This document shows, piece by piece, positions 10,683 through 19,453 of a DNA stretch of 64,000 bases; within the stretch, counting starts at the first letter, position 1, and every line of letters starts with the position of its first letter. A model generated the notes under the pieces. That model ran no database searches. It saw only the letters and a program-made list of their open reading frames with translations, and was not told the DNA's origin. Source of the stretch: G965205255 sp965205255 (GTDB lineage Bacteria > Pseudomonadota > Gammaproteobacteria > Pseudomonadales > Endozoicomonadaceae). Made by a program: the position numbers and the translations under genes. Where the stretch lies: assembly GCA_965205255.1 (NCBI GenBank), contig OZ242051.1, positions 3,348,001-3,412,000 of the forward strand. The letters are read 5' to 3'.

Positions 10683-10983
10683 AAAGTCTTTTTCCTGAAA
10701 ACATTATACGAATAAAGAAGCTATCTCTTTTATTATTGAGTATAGCCCTATTAAAAACGCTACAAAAGATCACATCTGGTTGTTGGTGATATTTTTACCA
10801 CCAACTGGTTTTAAATAAAAACTTTATTTTTCATGTGTGCAAAAATAAAACATTCACTGCTTTTAACAAAGCAGTTATTCATTGAAACAACCTAACACAT
10901 TTTAGGTCATAGAAAGTGCTTTAGTTAAAAATCCATCATTAATTACAATAAAAAAACTCATTTAGTTAAACGAAGGACTGAGA
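10683..10983. promoter_or_regulatory. Divergent promoter region, gdhB / moxR
   Basis: This AT-rich gap separates two divergent genes and must hold promoters for both. I see no convincing -35/-10 pair. The string TTTAGTTAAA occurs twice near the moxR side (about 10920 and 10960) and could be a binding site. GAAGGA precedes the moxR ATG and serves as its ribosome site. Confidence 0.4.
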
Positions 10984-11970
10984 ATGATAAATGACTTACA
11001 AAAACAGTTTTCATTACTTGAGAAGCATCTAAATGAGCTAGTTGTTGGACAAAAAAAATTAACTAGATGTCTTATCATAGCATTGCTTGCCGGAGGGCAC
11101 ATCCTTACAGAAGGTGCACCGGGTACAGCTAAAACCCGTATTGTTAAATTATTGGCAGGTTTTTTGGATGCAGGGTTTCAGCGTATACAGTTTACTCCTG
11201 ACTTGTTACCCGCTGATCTGACCGGCATGGATATTTACAGACCGTCGGATGGTAGTTTTCAGTTCTGCAAAGGAAGCTTATTCAACAATCTGATATTGGC
11301 AGATGAAATTAACCGAGCTCCGGCCAAAGTTCAGTCAGCATTACTTGAAGCAATGGCTGAAAAACAGGTAACCGCAGGTAATACCACCTACTCCTTACCG
11401 AATTTGTTTATTGTTATGGCAACCCAAAACGCTTTAGATCACGAAGGTACCTATGTATTACCTGATGCTCTGCTTGATCGCTTTCTATTGAGTATTCAAA
11501 CAAAACTCCCGAAAGCAGAGGATGAGAAAAAAATTCTGCGTTTATCAAGAAACGAACATTTACACCACCTCAATAACAAGCCTGGAAATATTGATCAACA
11601 AATTCCGTTAATTATTAATCTGAGTAATATTCTGGCTGCAAGAAAAAGCATTTTGTCATTGCACATGGATGCGTCAGTAGAAGACTATATAATTAGATTA
11701 ATTGATGCTACAAGAAATATATCGCACCCATCGAGAACAAAAGAGCATCTTAGTGCTGGTGTCAGTTCACGGGGTACACAAGCACTAGATATTTGTTCAC
11801 GCGCACACGCATGGCTTAGTTGTCGTAATTTTGTCACTCCGGAAGATGTTAGAGCAATAGCAGGCAGTGCACTAAGTCACCGTTTGAAACTCACTTTTAA
11901 GGCGGCAGCTCAGGGACTTACCTCTTTATCTCTTGTGAATCAACTACTCAATAGTGTCACTATTGTCTGA
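10984..11970 (+). CDS. moxR: MoxR-family AAA+ ATPase
   Basis: The 328-aa product is a full-length MoxR ATPase. It shows Walker A GAPGTAKT at residues 44-51, Walker B LILADEIN at 103-110, a sensor 1 region ATQNALDHEGTYVLPDALLDRF near 150-170, and the C-terminal lid with SSRGTQAL and VTPEDVRAIA. MoxR proteins act as chaperone-like ATPases that remodel or activate partners bearing VWA domains. Those partners are encoded directly downstream (BatA and BatB), so this is the first gene of a six-gene operon. The start follows a GAAGGA ribosome site. GGAGGT for the next gene begins immediately after its stop codon. Confidence 0.95.
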   Translation: MINDLQKQFSLLEKHLNELVVGQKKLTRCLIIALLAGGHILTEGAPGTAKTRIVKLLAGFLDAGFQRIQFTPDLLPADLTGMDIYRPSDGSFQFCKGSLFNNLILADEINRAPAKVQSALLEAMAEKQVTAGNTTYSLPNLFIVMATQNALDHEGTYVLPDALLDRFLLSIQTKLPKAEDEKKILRLSRNEHLHHLNNKPGNIDQQIPLIINLSNILAARKSILSLHMDASVEDYIIRLIDATRNISHPSRTKEHLSAGVSSRGTQALDICSRAHAWLSCRNFVTPEDVRAIAGSALSHRLKLTFKAAAQGLTSLSLVNQLLNSVTIV

Positions 11971-11981
11971 GGAGGTGAGTC

Positions 11982-12899
11982 ATTCGTAACATCACTTTTG
12001 AACAACTTTGCAACTTGAGAGAGCAGGCATCATTACTGAGAAATTTGGATCTGTTTCAAACAAATGAAACATCAGATTTACTCATGTGCAGGCATCCAAA
12101 TAATCATGGTGTAGATTTTGTTGAGCACAGAGCCTACCAGCCTGGCGATAAGCCTAAAAATATTGACTGGCGAATGACAGCTAAAATGCAATCACCTTGG
12201 GTGAAGGTCTGTCATGAAGAAAACAATCACTCCATTCACTTGTTGCTTGACTTAACTACAAGCCTTTTTTTTAGCAGTAAGTCTTTCTGTAAGTCAGTGA
12301 TTGCTGTTGAAATATTTGCGTTACTGGGCTGGCAGGCAACAGACTCAGGTAATAAGGTATCTGGTATTATCATTACTGCAGGTGGAATAATTCATCTTCC
12401 TGCTGGCCGAGGCGAACAACACTTTTATCATTTGTTACGTCAGGTAACAGATATCTATAAAAGATGTCTTTATACTAAAAAACACCTATTACAAAATAAT
12501 TATTGCTTTACCCATGCCATTGCAATATTAACACAGAAAAAAACTACAGATATTAAGCTAGTGTTAATCAGTGATTTTTTGTCAGTGAACAACAGCACAT
12601 TGACACGCTTAAGAGTAGCTTTATCAAAAACAAACATTTCAGCTTTCAGAATAAACGACCCGATGGAGACGGGAGAATGTCCGCCTGGATTCTATCCTGT
12701 TTCTAATGGATCAGAGATAACATCGTTGATTTGTATTAATAAGAAAACACAAAATACTTTTAATACCCAAGCGAAACAGCATTTTAATAAAAAGAAACAC
12801 TATTTTAGTCAGCAAGGTATTGTGCTTTATGAATTATCAACACAGTGTAGTGCTCTGAAACAACTAATTTGTAAAAAAAAACAGTTGTATGAGGTGTAA
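11982..12899 (+). CDS. DUF58 protein of the MoxR/Bat operon, apparent ATT start
   Basis: A DUF58 protein that regularly sits between MoxR and VWA proteins. The signature HRAYQPGDKPKNIDWRMTAK is present near the N-terminus, and the rest has a VWA-like alternating pattern (LLLDLTTSLFF, KLVLISDF). The standard start options are unsatisfactory. The only ATG/GTG/TTG near the front in frame is TTG at 12015, which lacks a ribosome site. A strong GGAGGT at 11971-11976 lies 5 nt before an in-frame ATT at 11982. Starting there adds 11 residues (ending FEQLCNL) that match the usual DUF58 beginning, giving 305 aa. The frame is closed by TGA at 11976-11978. A one-base sequencing error near 11977 is the alternative. 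Confidence 0.88.
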   Translation: MRNITFEQLCNLREQASLLRNLDLFQTNETSDLLMCRHPNNHGVDFVEHRAYQPGDKPKNIDWRMTAKMQSPWVKVCHEENNHSIHLLLDLTTSLFFSSKSFCKSVIAVEIFALLGWQATDSGNKVSGIIITAGGIIHLPAGRGEQHFYHLLRQVTDIYKRCLYTKKHLLQNNYCFTHAIAILTQKKTTDIKLVLISDFLSVNNSTLTRLRVALSKTNISAFRINDPMETGECPPGFYPVSNGSEITSLICINKKTQNTFNTQAKQHFNKKKHYFSQQGIVLYELSTQCSALKQLICKKKQLYEV

Positions 12900-12900
12900 C

Positions 12901-13452
12901 ATGACAAACTCTTTATCTTTGTATGAAATAAATCATCGACTGGAAGCATTAAGACCTAATGCAAATATTACTACCACAGAAGCTAGCTCGCAGATAAATA
13001 TATTTGACTTTCTTGTTCCCGGATTAGTGGTTTTAATTTTTGCATTACTTCTGATAATCACAGTATTGTGTTTTATTCATTTTTATATAAAAAAACAGCA
13101 ATACAGTAAATTAAAAAATCAGTGCAATAATATACTTCAGGCGTATCAACAAGACAAAAATCCAAATCAGGTGCTGAAAAGCCTTAATATATTAACTAAA
13201 AGCACGCTAAGAAAATACTTTCCTGATGAATCTATTACAACATTATATGGTGAGCACTGGATTCAATACCTTGACAAGAAAGCAGGGTCAACGAACTTTA
13301 CTAAAGGTAATGGTCGATTTCTGGGTTGTTATTATAAACAACAACTTCTGAGTACATCACAAATATATAGCAGTATAAAAACCGTATACCATTTTTTGCG
13401 CCTTATAACAGAAGAAAACCCCAAACCCGTTAAAAGGCAATGCTCACGATGA
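12901..13452 (+). CDS. DUF4381 membrane protein of the MoxR/Bat operon
   Basis: A 183-aa protein. It opens with an Ile/Pro-rich lead, then one strong transmembrane helix (FLVPGLVVLIFALLLIITVL), then a cytoplasmic basic, helical region. This layout and the position between DUF58 and BatA identify DUF4381, a family known almost only from MoxR/Bat operons and of unknown biochemical role. Start choice: AGGTG at 12892-12896 lies 4 nt before ATG 12901. The ATG at 12889 is also in frame but overlaps the DUF58 stop and has no ribosome site of its own. The 3' end overlaps the start of batA by 13 nt. Confidence 0.85.
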   Translation: MTNSLSLYEINHRLEALRPNANITTTEASSQINIFDFLVPGLVVLIFALLLIITVLCFIHFYIKKQQYSKLKNQCNNILQAYQQDKNPNQVLKSLNILTKSTLRKYFPDESITTLYGEHWIQYLDKKAGSTNFTKGNGRFLGCYYKQQLLSTSQIYSSIKTVYHFLRLITEENPKPVKRQCSR

Positions 13453-14429
13453 GCTGGCTGTCTTCTTTACACTTTAATAATCCTTGGGTGATAGGAATAT
13501 TGCCTTTACCATGGCTTGTCTATCATTTTATTCCACCGGTAACCCCCAACTTTAAAGCATTAGTGGCTCCTTTTCTATTTAGAATTGCCAAATTACAAAA
13601 CCCAAAAACAAGCTATTCATCAGCGATTGTATATAAGCCTTACTTTATTATTTTATGGCTGCTTATATTGCTCTCTCTAAGTATGCCAGTGTTTATAAAA
13701 TACGACATTAACTTTCAGTCTAATCAGCATCATTTACTGGTCGCTCTGGATATTTCCGACAGTATGTCTGCAAAAGATGTAAAACTGAGCCATGGCAGGT
13801 TTATTACCCGCTTTGAATTTACACAAACATTTTTAACACAACTGCTGGAATATTACGGTCAGGAAAAGGCAGGGTTAATATTATTTGGTACGCAACCTTA
13901 TCTCATATCACCACTGACACATAATCACGCAGTAATCAAAGATTACCTGCGTTATAGTAAAACGGGTATGGCCGGTGAAAAAACATCAATTGGTGAGGCT
14001 ATTTATCTTGCAATTGAGGCCCTAAAAACAAAGCAGTCGGCTGACCATAAAACTCAAAAAACCTTAATTTTGCTAACAGATGGTTCTAACACCACAGGTA
14101 TGTTACCACCACTTGAGTCAGCCACTATAGCAAAACATGAAGGCATCCGAATATACACACTAGGCGTTGGTAAAAATGAACCCAACAAAGAAGAGTCTGA
14201 TGAAAAACTCCTGAATCAGATCAGCGAGTATACCGGTGGAAAATACTATCATATAGAAAACAATCAAACATTTAGTTTACTGGTTAATGAAATCAATAAA
14301 CAAAAAAAGAATAAAGAAACTGTACATAAAAAATCAAAAACTTACCCTCTGCTGCACTGGATAATAATTTTGCTTTTGCTATTGAGCCTTCCTTGGCTTT
14401 TTCGTCAAATGAAGGGAGAGCTACTGTGA
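13440..14429 (+). CDS. batA: BatA-like von Willebrand factor A membrane protein
   Basis: This 329-aa protein has the BatA layout: a hydrophobic segment after FNNPWVIGILPLPWL, a second near residues 75-90 (IILWLLILLSLSMPVF), a VWA domain in the middle, and a C-terminal transmembrane helix (LLHWIIILLLLLSLPWLF). The metal-site (MIDAS) motif is intact, with DISDS at 104-108 and LLTDGSN with Asp at 214. In Bacteroides and related systems the Bat proteins are linked to aerotolerance and envelope stress; here they probably form a MoxR-activated complex in the inner membrane. ATG 13440 has AAAAGG close upstream; ATG 13449 is an alternative. Its TGA stop overlaps the GTG start of batB. Confidence 0.9.
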   Translation: MLTMSWLSSLHFNNPWVIGILPLPWLVYHFIPPVTPNFKALVAPFLFRIAKLQNPKTSYSSAIVYKPYFIILWLLILLSLSMPVFIKYDINFQSNQHHLLVALDISDSMSAKDVKLSHGRFITRFEFTQTFLTQLLEYYGQEKAGLILFGTQPYLISPLTHNHAVIKDYLRYSKTGMAGEKTSIGEAIYLAIEALKTKQSADHKTQKTLILLTDGSNTTGMLPPLESATIAKHEGIRIYTLGVGKNEPNKEESDEKLLNQISEYTGGKYYHIENNQTFSLLVNEINKQKKNKETVHKKSKTYPLLHWIIILLLLLSLPWLFRQMKGELL

Positions 14430-15679
14430 GCTATTTTGTTTTCATAAGGCCCTGGTGGTTGCTAGCTCTCCCTTTGGTTATATTCGTTTGGTTATGCTTT
14501 CTCCGTCATGCAAGCACAGGTAGCTGGTATAAGCTGTTTTCTACTATAGAGACAAAACCATTTCTCTGGCATAAAGTTTCATTAAGACAGATTATATACA
14601 AACTACCTTTTTGTGTATTTATGACTGGCATTATTATAATTTTAGCCGGACCATCTTGGAAAAAAGAAGGCATCAAAAATGTTTTTCAGCCAGTAGTTAT
14701 AGTTGTACATCCGCCTTATGAGCACGAGCACGAACATGAATACTTTCATAATATTCTCACAAAAGCTGTTGATTATGCCTCACCAGCACCCACAGCCATT
14801 ATCGCTTATAGTGGTAGTGCTCATGTCATTGTACCGATAACTGAAGATAAAAAAACAATACACCACTTAGCCGGTGCAATTTCACAAGACATTATGCCGG
14901 TTAAAGGAAGTTTCTCTGAGGCAGGGATCATTAAAGCGATTGACTTGTTAGCATCATCGGGCTTTGATCATGGTCAAATATGGCTGTTATCAAATGGAAT
15001 ACATAAAAAAAGAAAACATATCTTAAATATTGTAAAAAAACATGGTTATTCACTGAAAATAATCAATATCATGCAAGATAAAGGCCTTGCCGCTCCGTTG
15101 ACTAATAACCTGATAGAGCAACATAAAAATCATTACCTTTATACAGAGTGCAGCCATTATTTTCTGATCATTGTTCTGGTTTCATTCTTATTGATGTGCA
15201 GAAAAAGAGCATTTCATATATGGCTCATTGCCGGTTGCATTACCCTGTCAGGAAGTTATCCTACTTTTGTGCAAGCAACTCAAGTCACCCCTGTTGAACT
15301 GGCTAATCAGGCATGGCATAACAAAGATTATGAAAACGCTGCAAGACTTTACGAAAAGTTAAACTCTTCAAAGGGATACTATAATCAGGGTAATGCGCTT
15401 GCCCGATCACACCGTTTTGAAAAAGCCATTGCAGCATACGACAAGGTGCTAAAACAGTCATCTGTTTTTGAAGACGCTTTGTATAACAAAAATATCGTCA
15501 TTCAATTGCTTGCAAAACAGACTCAACTTAATCAATCAAGACAACAATATTCATCATTTTTTTCATACGAGGGACAGGGTTTACCTTTGACTTCAGTTGA
15601 AAACATCAGAAAATTTCTCAAACGAAAATTGGCTTTTGAATGGGAGAAACAACAAAAAGAAAAAAGGATAGTACCATGA
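14426..15679 (+). CDS. batB: BatB-like VWA protein fused to a TPR (BatC-like) region; MIDAS lost
   Basis: The GTG at 14426 overlaps the batA stop (GTGA) and is preceded by GGGAG at a 7-nt spacing, so it is preferred over ATG 14393, which would need a 37-nt overlap. The 417-aa product has an N-terminal helix (WWLLALPLVIFVWL), a second near 61-75, a VWA-like domain, a helix near residue 250, and a C-terminal TPR region (YENAARLYEKL, YYNQGNALA, FEKAIAAYDKVL). BatB followed by TPR corresponds to BatB plus BatC. The oddity is the metal site: where BatA has DISDS, this protein reads VVIVVHPPYE at residues 90-99, followed by an alternating EHEHEHE run. A canonical MIDAS cannot form, so the domain is either structural or binds metal differently. 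Confidence 0.87.
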   Translation: MSYFVFIRPWWLLALPLVIFVWLCFLRHASTGSWYKLFSTIETKPFLWHKVSLRQIIYKLPFCVFMTGIIIILAGPSWKKEGIKNVFQPVVIVVHPPYEHEHEHEYFHNILTKAVDYASPAPTAIIAYSGSAHVIVPITEDKKTIHHLAGAISQDIMPVKGSFSEAGIIKAIDLLASSGFDHGQIWLLSNGIHKKRKHILNIVKKHGYSLKIINIMQDKGLAAPLTNNLIEQHKNHYLYTECSHYFLIIVLVSFLLMCRKRAFHIWLIAGCITLSGSYPTFVQATQVTPVELANQAWHNKDYENAARLYEKLNSSKGYYNQGNALARSHRFEKAIAAYDKVLKQSSVFEDALYNKNIVIQLLAKQTQLNQSRQQYSSFFSYEGQGLPLTSVENIRKFLKRKLAFEWEKQQKEKRIVP

Positions 15680-16962
15680 GAAATATATTCTTCTTCTTGA
15701 GAATACTGACTTGGTTTTGTTTTCTGGTGACTTGCCCAGCTACTGCGATGAAAGACTCACTCTCTTTTCTGAAAGTAACCTCAGATAAATCTCACGCCAA
15801 AGTTTTTGAGCAGATCATATTGGATGTAAAAGTGTATTACAACGGAGAACTTGTAGATCCTGTTTTATTGCCACCTGAAACAGATAAAGCCATGGTATTT
15901 AAACTGGGACAGGTTAAAGAGCAGATCTCTGATGATCCGAAATATGCACATGTAGCGACAGTACGTTTTGCTTTATTTCCATTACACGAAGGATTATTAA
16001 CCATTCCTTCACTCAAACTTTCTTCAACCGTAAGAGGTATTAAACCCTCTCTAGATCTAGGATTCATACCAGATAATACAATTACCAACACCAAAGAACA
16101 ACACACAAGTGCTGCTTCAGCGCCTATTAAAGTTAGCGTTGAAAAAAATAATGGTTTATCCGCATGTAAAAACTTAACCATCACAGCCAGTTGGGCTTCC
16201 AACCCTTTTAAGGCAAACCTTGGAGAACCTTTGACTTTTGAGGTTATTACACAAACTCATAACTTACCAGCGCAATTGATTAAGCCTGTAAATCTGTTAG
16301 AAAATCCAGCCTATCGCGTTTCCGTTAAATCAGTTCGGATCAACAATATATCGAAAGAGTCTGGCATCATTGGCAGGCGAATCACGCAATTTCAAATAAC
16401 ACCCCAGAAAACCGGTCATCAAGTGCTATCTTCGATCTCTCAACGCTGGTGGAATACCAGTCTCCTGAACATAAGTTATACCAAGCTGTCACCAGAACCT
16501 TTTTTTGTTACAGAAGCCACTTCAAATATTGCACACACACAACCTGCATATTTGAAAAATTTTCCACCGACTGATAATAAAACATATATCAGAAGCAAAG
16601 TTTTCATTGGAATAATAGTGTTGGGAATAATAGTATCGGGAATAATTTGGTTTTGTACTTTTTGGCTTAAAAAAGCACAAAATCAAAAAAACAGATCAGT
16701 AAAACAAAATGAAAAGAAACTCTGGAAACTGCTCATGAAGGCCTGTCACTCTTATAAATTAAAGCATATCAGACAATCTCTGATTTCATGGAGTAACTCA
16801 CAGTTTATTCAATCCCGATTAAATAAAAAGCAGCAAAGTAATATTAATATCATTGTTGAAAATATAGATAACAGTCTTTTTTCCATGGAACACCCTGATT
16901 TTTGTATTAATTTACTTATAGTTTCACTGACAAAATTACGCAAAAAGTTATTATCCGTCTGA
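15676..16962 (+). CDS. batD: BatD-like oxygen-tolerance protein
   Basis: The ATG at 15676 overlaps the batB stop (ATGA) and has AAGGA upstream. It places a Sec signal peptide (FFFLRILTWFCFLVTCPATA) at the very N-terminus, which the in-frame ATG at 15640 would bury. The 428-aa product has an exported beta-rich region with the early BatD pattern (KVFEQIILDVKVYYNGE, then SLKLSSTVRG-like strands), a second Ig-like segment (LGEPLTFEVITQTHNLPAQL), a transmembrane helix near residue 310 (FIGIIVLGIIVSGIIWF) and a basic cytoplasmic tail. BatD closes the MoxR/Bat operon and is thought to be a periplasmic-facing partner of BatA and BatB. Nothing else follows before the tRNA promoter. Confidence 0.85.
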   Translation: MRNIFFFLRILTWFCFLVTCPATAMKDSLSFLKVTSDKSHAKVFEQIILDVKVYYNGELVDPVLLPPETDKAMVFKLGQVKEQISDDPKYAHVATVRFALFPLHEGLLTIPSLKLSSTVRGIKPSLDLGFIPDNTITNTKEQHTSAASAPIKVSVEKNNGLSACKNLTITASWASNPFKANLGEPLTFEVITQTHNLPAQLIKPVNLLENPAYRVSVKSVRINNISKESGIIGRRITQFQITPQKTGHQVLSSISQRWWNTSLLNISYTKLSPEPFFVTEATSNIAHTQPAYLKNFPPTDNKTYIRSKVFIGIIVLGIIVSGIIWFCTFWLKKAQNQKNRSVKQNEKKLWKLLMKACHSYKLKHIRQSLISWSNSQFIQSRLNKKQQSNINIIVENIDNSLFSMEHPDFCINLLIVSLTKLRKKLLSV

Positions 16963-17059
16963 TCTGTGAAATTATCTGGCAGATAACAGACACACCAGAA
17001 AAACAGGTGAATCAAGAGCCGGAAACAATTATTAATGTTATACAAACCTTATTTGATGC

Positions 17060-17087
17060 TTGACTTTAACTTGTTGATTTATATAAT
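17060..17087 (+). promoter_or_regulatory. Strong sigma-70 promoter for tRNA-Pro
   Basis: TTGACT at 17060-17065 and a perfect TATAAT at 17082-17087 are separated by 16 nt. Transcription would begin about 5 nt before the mature tRNA at 17099. This is the clearest promoter in the window. Confidence 0.8.
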
Positions 17088-17098
17088 GCTCTTCTAGT

Positions 17099-17175
17099 CG
17101 GAGCGTAGCGCAGCCTGGTAGCGCACCACAATGGGGTTGTGGGGGTCGGAGGTTCAAATCCTCTCGCTCCGACCA
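17099..17175 (+). tRNA. tRNA-Pro, anticodon GGG
   Basis: The 77-nt cloverleaf is complete. The acceptor stem CGGAGCG pairs with CGCTCCG at 17165-17171, followed by discriminator A and an encoded CCA. The D-arm is GCGCAGCCTGGTAGCGC, and the T-arm contains GGTTCAAATCC. The anticodon stem CCACA/TGTGG encloses the loop ATGGGGT, whose central three bases are GGG, reading CCC and CCU proline codons. Nothing suggests it is an integration site: no integrase follows. Confidence 0.95.
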
Positions 17176-17346
17176 CTGTTAACATCCAGTATTCTTCACG
17201 TAATGAAAATCACTTCACATAATAAACATGGCAAAATTTAACGCATGAAGATTTTTTTATTGTTAATGGCACAAGCTTTTCTATGCGCTGCTTGTTTTTT
17301 GCGGAAATAGCGAGGTCCATAATAATATGCATATTTCAGATATCAT

Positions 17347-17470
17347 TCCAAAACCTTCCCATAACTTCTTATTGCGCTACTGTTGTGATCTTACTATTAT
17401 TCGTTACTTCACCTTTGGCAGCATGCCATAAAAGCATGCTCATAACAGTAGTTAGAAACAGGTTTTAATA
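17347..17470 (+). repeat. Dispersed intergenic repeat, copy A (with hairpin)
   Basis: The sequence from the CCAAAACCTTCCC region through GTTAGAAACAGGTTTT is shared with 23031-23200 and, inverted, with 60141-60299. Its right end also matches the three spacers behind the tandem RHS genes. A perfect 7-bp stem, AGCATGC/GCATGCT with loop CATAAAA, lies at 17420-17440. Compared with the copy at 23 kb it lacks about 30 nt in the middle. It occupies most of the 374-nt gap between the tRNA and the YgjP-like gene. The 61-codon frame across it is not supported as a gene. Confidence 0.7.
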
Positions 17471-17549
17471 ACTACCCTATAGTAAATATTACTTAGCATA
17501 GGTTATTTTTATCCTCTAAAATAACAGGTTTTAGATTGTATTCGTTAAC

Positions 17550-18266
17550 ATGGCCACAAAAATAATTTCACGAAAAACCATTTCTGTAGATGATCTTGAT
17601 ATTACCCTTTTAAGAAAAAGGATTCAAAATTTACATCTACGAATTCATCCTGAAAATGCGCAGGTAACTGTATCGGCACCAATACAACTTTCTGAGCAGG
17701 ACGTACATGAATTTATTTCAAAGCATCTTGAATGGATTAAAAAACATAAGAAGAAATTTACTTCTGAATCAGCAGCAAAAGCATCCAGTGATATACATAA
17801 CAATAAGTGCTATATCCTTGGTAAACCGTTCACGCTCAAAGTTATTGAACAATCTTACTCTAATAGAGTTATTGAGGGTTATGATTGCTTAATTATTTAT
17901 AGTAAATCGGGAATAAGCACAGAGAAAAAACAACAACTTCTGGAAAACTGGCGACGACAAAAAATAAAAGAAATTATACCTGATTTGATTAAAAAATACG
18001 AAAGGATAATGAGTGTAAATGTTTTAAACTTTGGTGTAAAACGAATGAAAACAAGATGGGGTACCTGTAATCCTGCGGCAAAACGCATATGGCTAAACTT
18101 GGAGTTAATCAAATTTCCTGTTGAATGCCTTGAATGCGTTATTGTCCATGAAATGGTTCATTTGTTTGAGCAACACCATAATACGCATTTTTATAAGCTG
18201 ATGGATAAATTTATGCCTATGTGGAAAGCGCATGATCAGATACTACATGATAATAAGTACTTATAA
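17550..18266 (+). CDS. YgjP-like (DUF45, M48-type) metallopeptidase-fold protein
   Basis: A 238-aa protein of the YgjP/WLM-related family of predicted zinc-dependent hydrolases. The zinc site HEMVH is at residues 200-204, followed by the family's third ligand region EQHHNTHFYKLMDKFMPMW. Upstream of it are RMKTRWGTCNPAAKRIWLN and the strand before the helix (LECVIVHE). The N-terminal half is the typical substrate-side domain (RIQNLHLRIHPENAQVTVSAP). No signal peptide or membrane helix is visible, so it is cytosolic. The substrate is unknown for most members. It appears monocistronic, lying between repeat A and a 217-nt gap that precedes the acetyltransferase. Confidence 0.88.
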   Translation: MATKIISRKTISVDDLDITLLRKRIQNLHLRIHPENAQVTVSAPIQLSEQDVHEFISKHLEWIKKHKKKFTSESAAKASSDIHNNKCYILGKPFTLKVIEQSYSNRVIEGYDCLIIYSKSGISTEKKQQLLENWRRQKIKEIIPDLIKKYERIMSVNVLNFGVKRMKTRWGTCNPAAKRIWLNLELIKFPVECLECVIVHEMVHLFEQHHNTHFYKLMDKFMPMWKAHDQILHDNKYL

Positions 18267-18483
18267 CTATGTTTTAACGCACTAATTTCATATACTCTCC
18301 GAAAGAGTATTTTGATAGACGTGTTGTTTATACAAAGACAATGTCGCAAAAGTTAACATTACTGTTTGATCTTTACTTTTAAATATTGCATTATATTGTG
18401 ACCCACTCGAACAAAACTTAGTTAGTCATAATAATAATGTTTTTAATATTGGACACAATAGGTAGAGCGGAGGGAAAACGCAT

Positions 18484-18930
18484 ATGAAAAATAAAGGTTG
18501 GATTATACGCAGGGCAAACCTGAATGATGTTGATGAACTTCAAACGTGCGCAGAAAAAAATAGTTTTCATACTGGATGTGTTAACTTGCGTGATGAAATC
18601 AAAAAAAATCCCGTATGGATAGTTGAGTTAAATAACCATGCTATTGGTTGCATGGCATTACATTTAAATAAAAACACAATTCGTATAGCTTATGTTATGA
18701 TTTCTGCTGAATATAAAGATCAGGGTTTGGCTCGATTTTTAGTGGAATTTGCTGAATCAGAAGCAGCTAAGCGAGAGTGTTCTTCAGTGATGATTTCTCA
18801 AAATCATAATCATGATGCTAGGTTCTTATCACTTTACAGACATTTAGGCTGGACAGAAAAAAAGCATAATAAACCAGACGTTACTGTGATGATTAAAAAT
18901 ATCGAAAGCATTGAAACAGCGCTCGGATAG
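18484..18930 (+). CDS. GNAT-family N-acetyltransferase
   Basis: The 148-aa protein has the GNAT core: WIIRRANLNDVDELQ at the front, the central strand IRIAYVMISAEYKDQGLARFLVEFAE covering the acetyl-CoA-binding motif (a Q/R-x-x-G-x-A variant as DQGLAR), and the late FLSLYRHLGW segment. The amino-acid or protein substrate cannot be told from sequence. The start is firm: GGAGGG lies 7-8 nt before the ATG. It converges on the universal stress protein gene, and a hairpin overlaps its 3' end. Confidence 0.85.
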   Translation: MKNKGWIIRRANLNDVDELQTCAEKNSFHTGCVNLRDEIKKNPVWIVELNNHAIGCMALHLNKNTIRIAYVMISAEYKDQGLARFLVEFAESEAAKRECSSVMISQNHNHDARFLSLYRHLGWTEKKHNKPDVTVMIKNIESIETALG

Positions 18931-18948
18931 ATAGAGCGACGCTTTTTT
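18919..18948 (+). terminator. Probable intrinsic terminator after the GNAT gene
   Basis: GCGCTC at 18919-18924 can pair with the downstream GAGCG(A)C, leaving one bulged A, and the arm is followed by CGC and TTTTTT. The stem begins inside the last codons of the gene. It lies between converging genes, where a terminator is expected. Confidence 0.5.
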
Positions 18949-19015
18949 GCTCCAGATTACATATAAAAACTAACTTAAACTTAAAATAGGATTAAGGCAT
19001 GTCTACACGTATTCT

Positions 19016-19453
19016 CTAATGCTTATTTACGCGAACAGCTAAAACATCACAGCAAGAACCATGCAAGATAGCAGTGGATGTTGAGCCTAAAATAAGTGAA
19101 AGACCATGCCTTCCATGAGTTCCGGCAACAATTAAATCAACATCAGTTTCTTGCGCTATTTTATGGATCTCTTTTTCTGGTCTTCCGTAAACAATATGTT
19201 GCTCGCCCTTTTCTATATTGATTTTTTCAGTCAGAGATGTGATTCTGTCTCTTGCGTGTTCTGTTATTTCTTCCTGCAACGTGGTCACATTTAGCGGTAT
19301 ATCACTGCCATAAGCAACACTTAAGGGCTCAATTACATGTACTATAGTCATTTTTGCATTATTTTGTTCAGCTATCTCTTTACCTTTTTCAAGAACTGCG
19401 CCTGCCTCATCTGACAAGTCGAGGGCTACCAATAGATGTTTGTAAACACTCAT
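19016..19453 (-). CDS. Universal stress protein, UspA family
   Basis: A single-domain 145-aa Usp protein. It has the N-terminal YKHLLVALDLSDEA strand-loop, MTIVHVIEPLSVAYG in the middle, and the nucleotide-binding signature G-2x-G-9x-G-(S/T) as GTHGRHGLSLILGSTS near the end. Members bind ATP or dimerise and help survival under starvation or oxidative stress. The start is ATG 19453, because TGGAGA lies 6-7 nt upstream and the family begins MxxYKHxLVA. The frame can be extended upstream to 19594, but those 47 residues do not belong to the family. Confidence 0.93.
   Translation of the reverse strand: MSVYKHLLVALDLSDEAGAVLEKGKEIAEQNNAKMTIVHVIEPLSVAYGSDIPLNVTTLQEEITEHARDRITSLTEKINIEKGEQHIVYGRPEKEIHKIAQETDVDLIVAGTHGRHGLSLILGSTSTAILHGSCCDVLAVRVNKH

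Noticed and set aside
17283..17468. 61-aa plus-strand frame after tRNA-Pro
   Set aside because: It is mostly dispersed repeat A, and has no ribosome site or family resemblance.
17099..17550. Genomic island inserted at tRNA-Pro
   Set aside because: No integrase, no direct repeat of the tRNA end, and the next gene is an ordinary YgjP-like gene.
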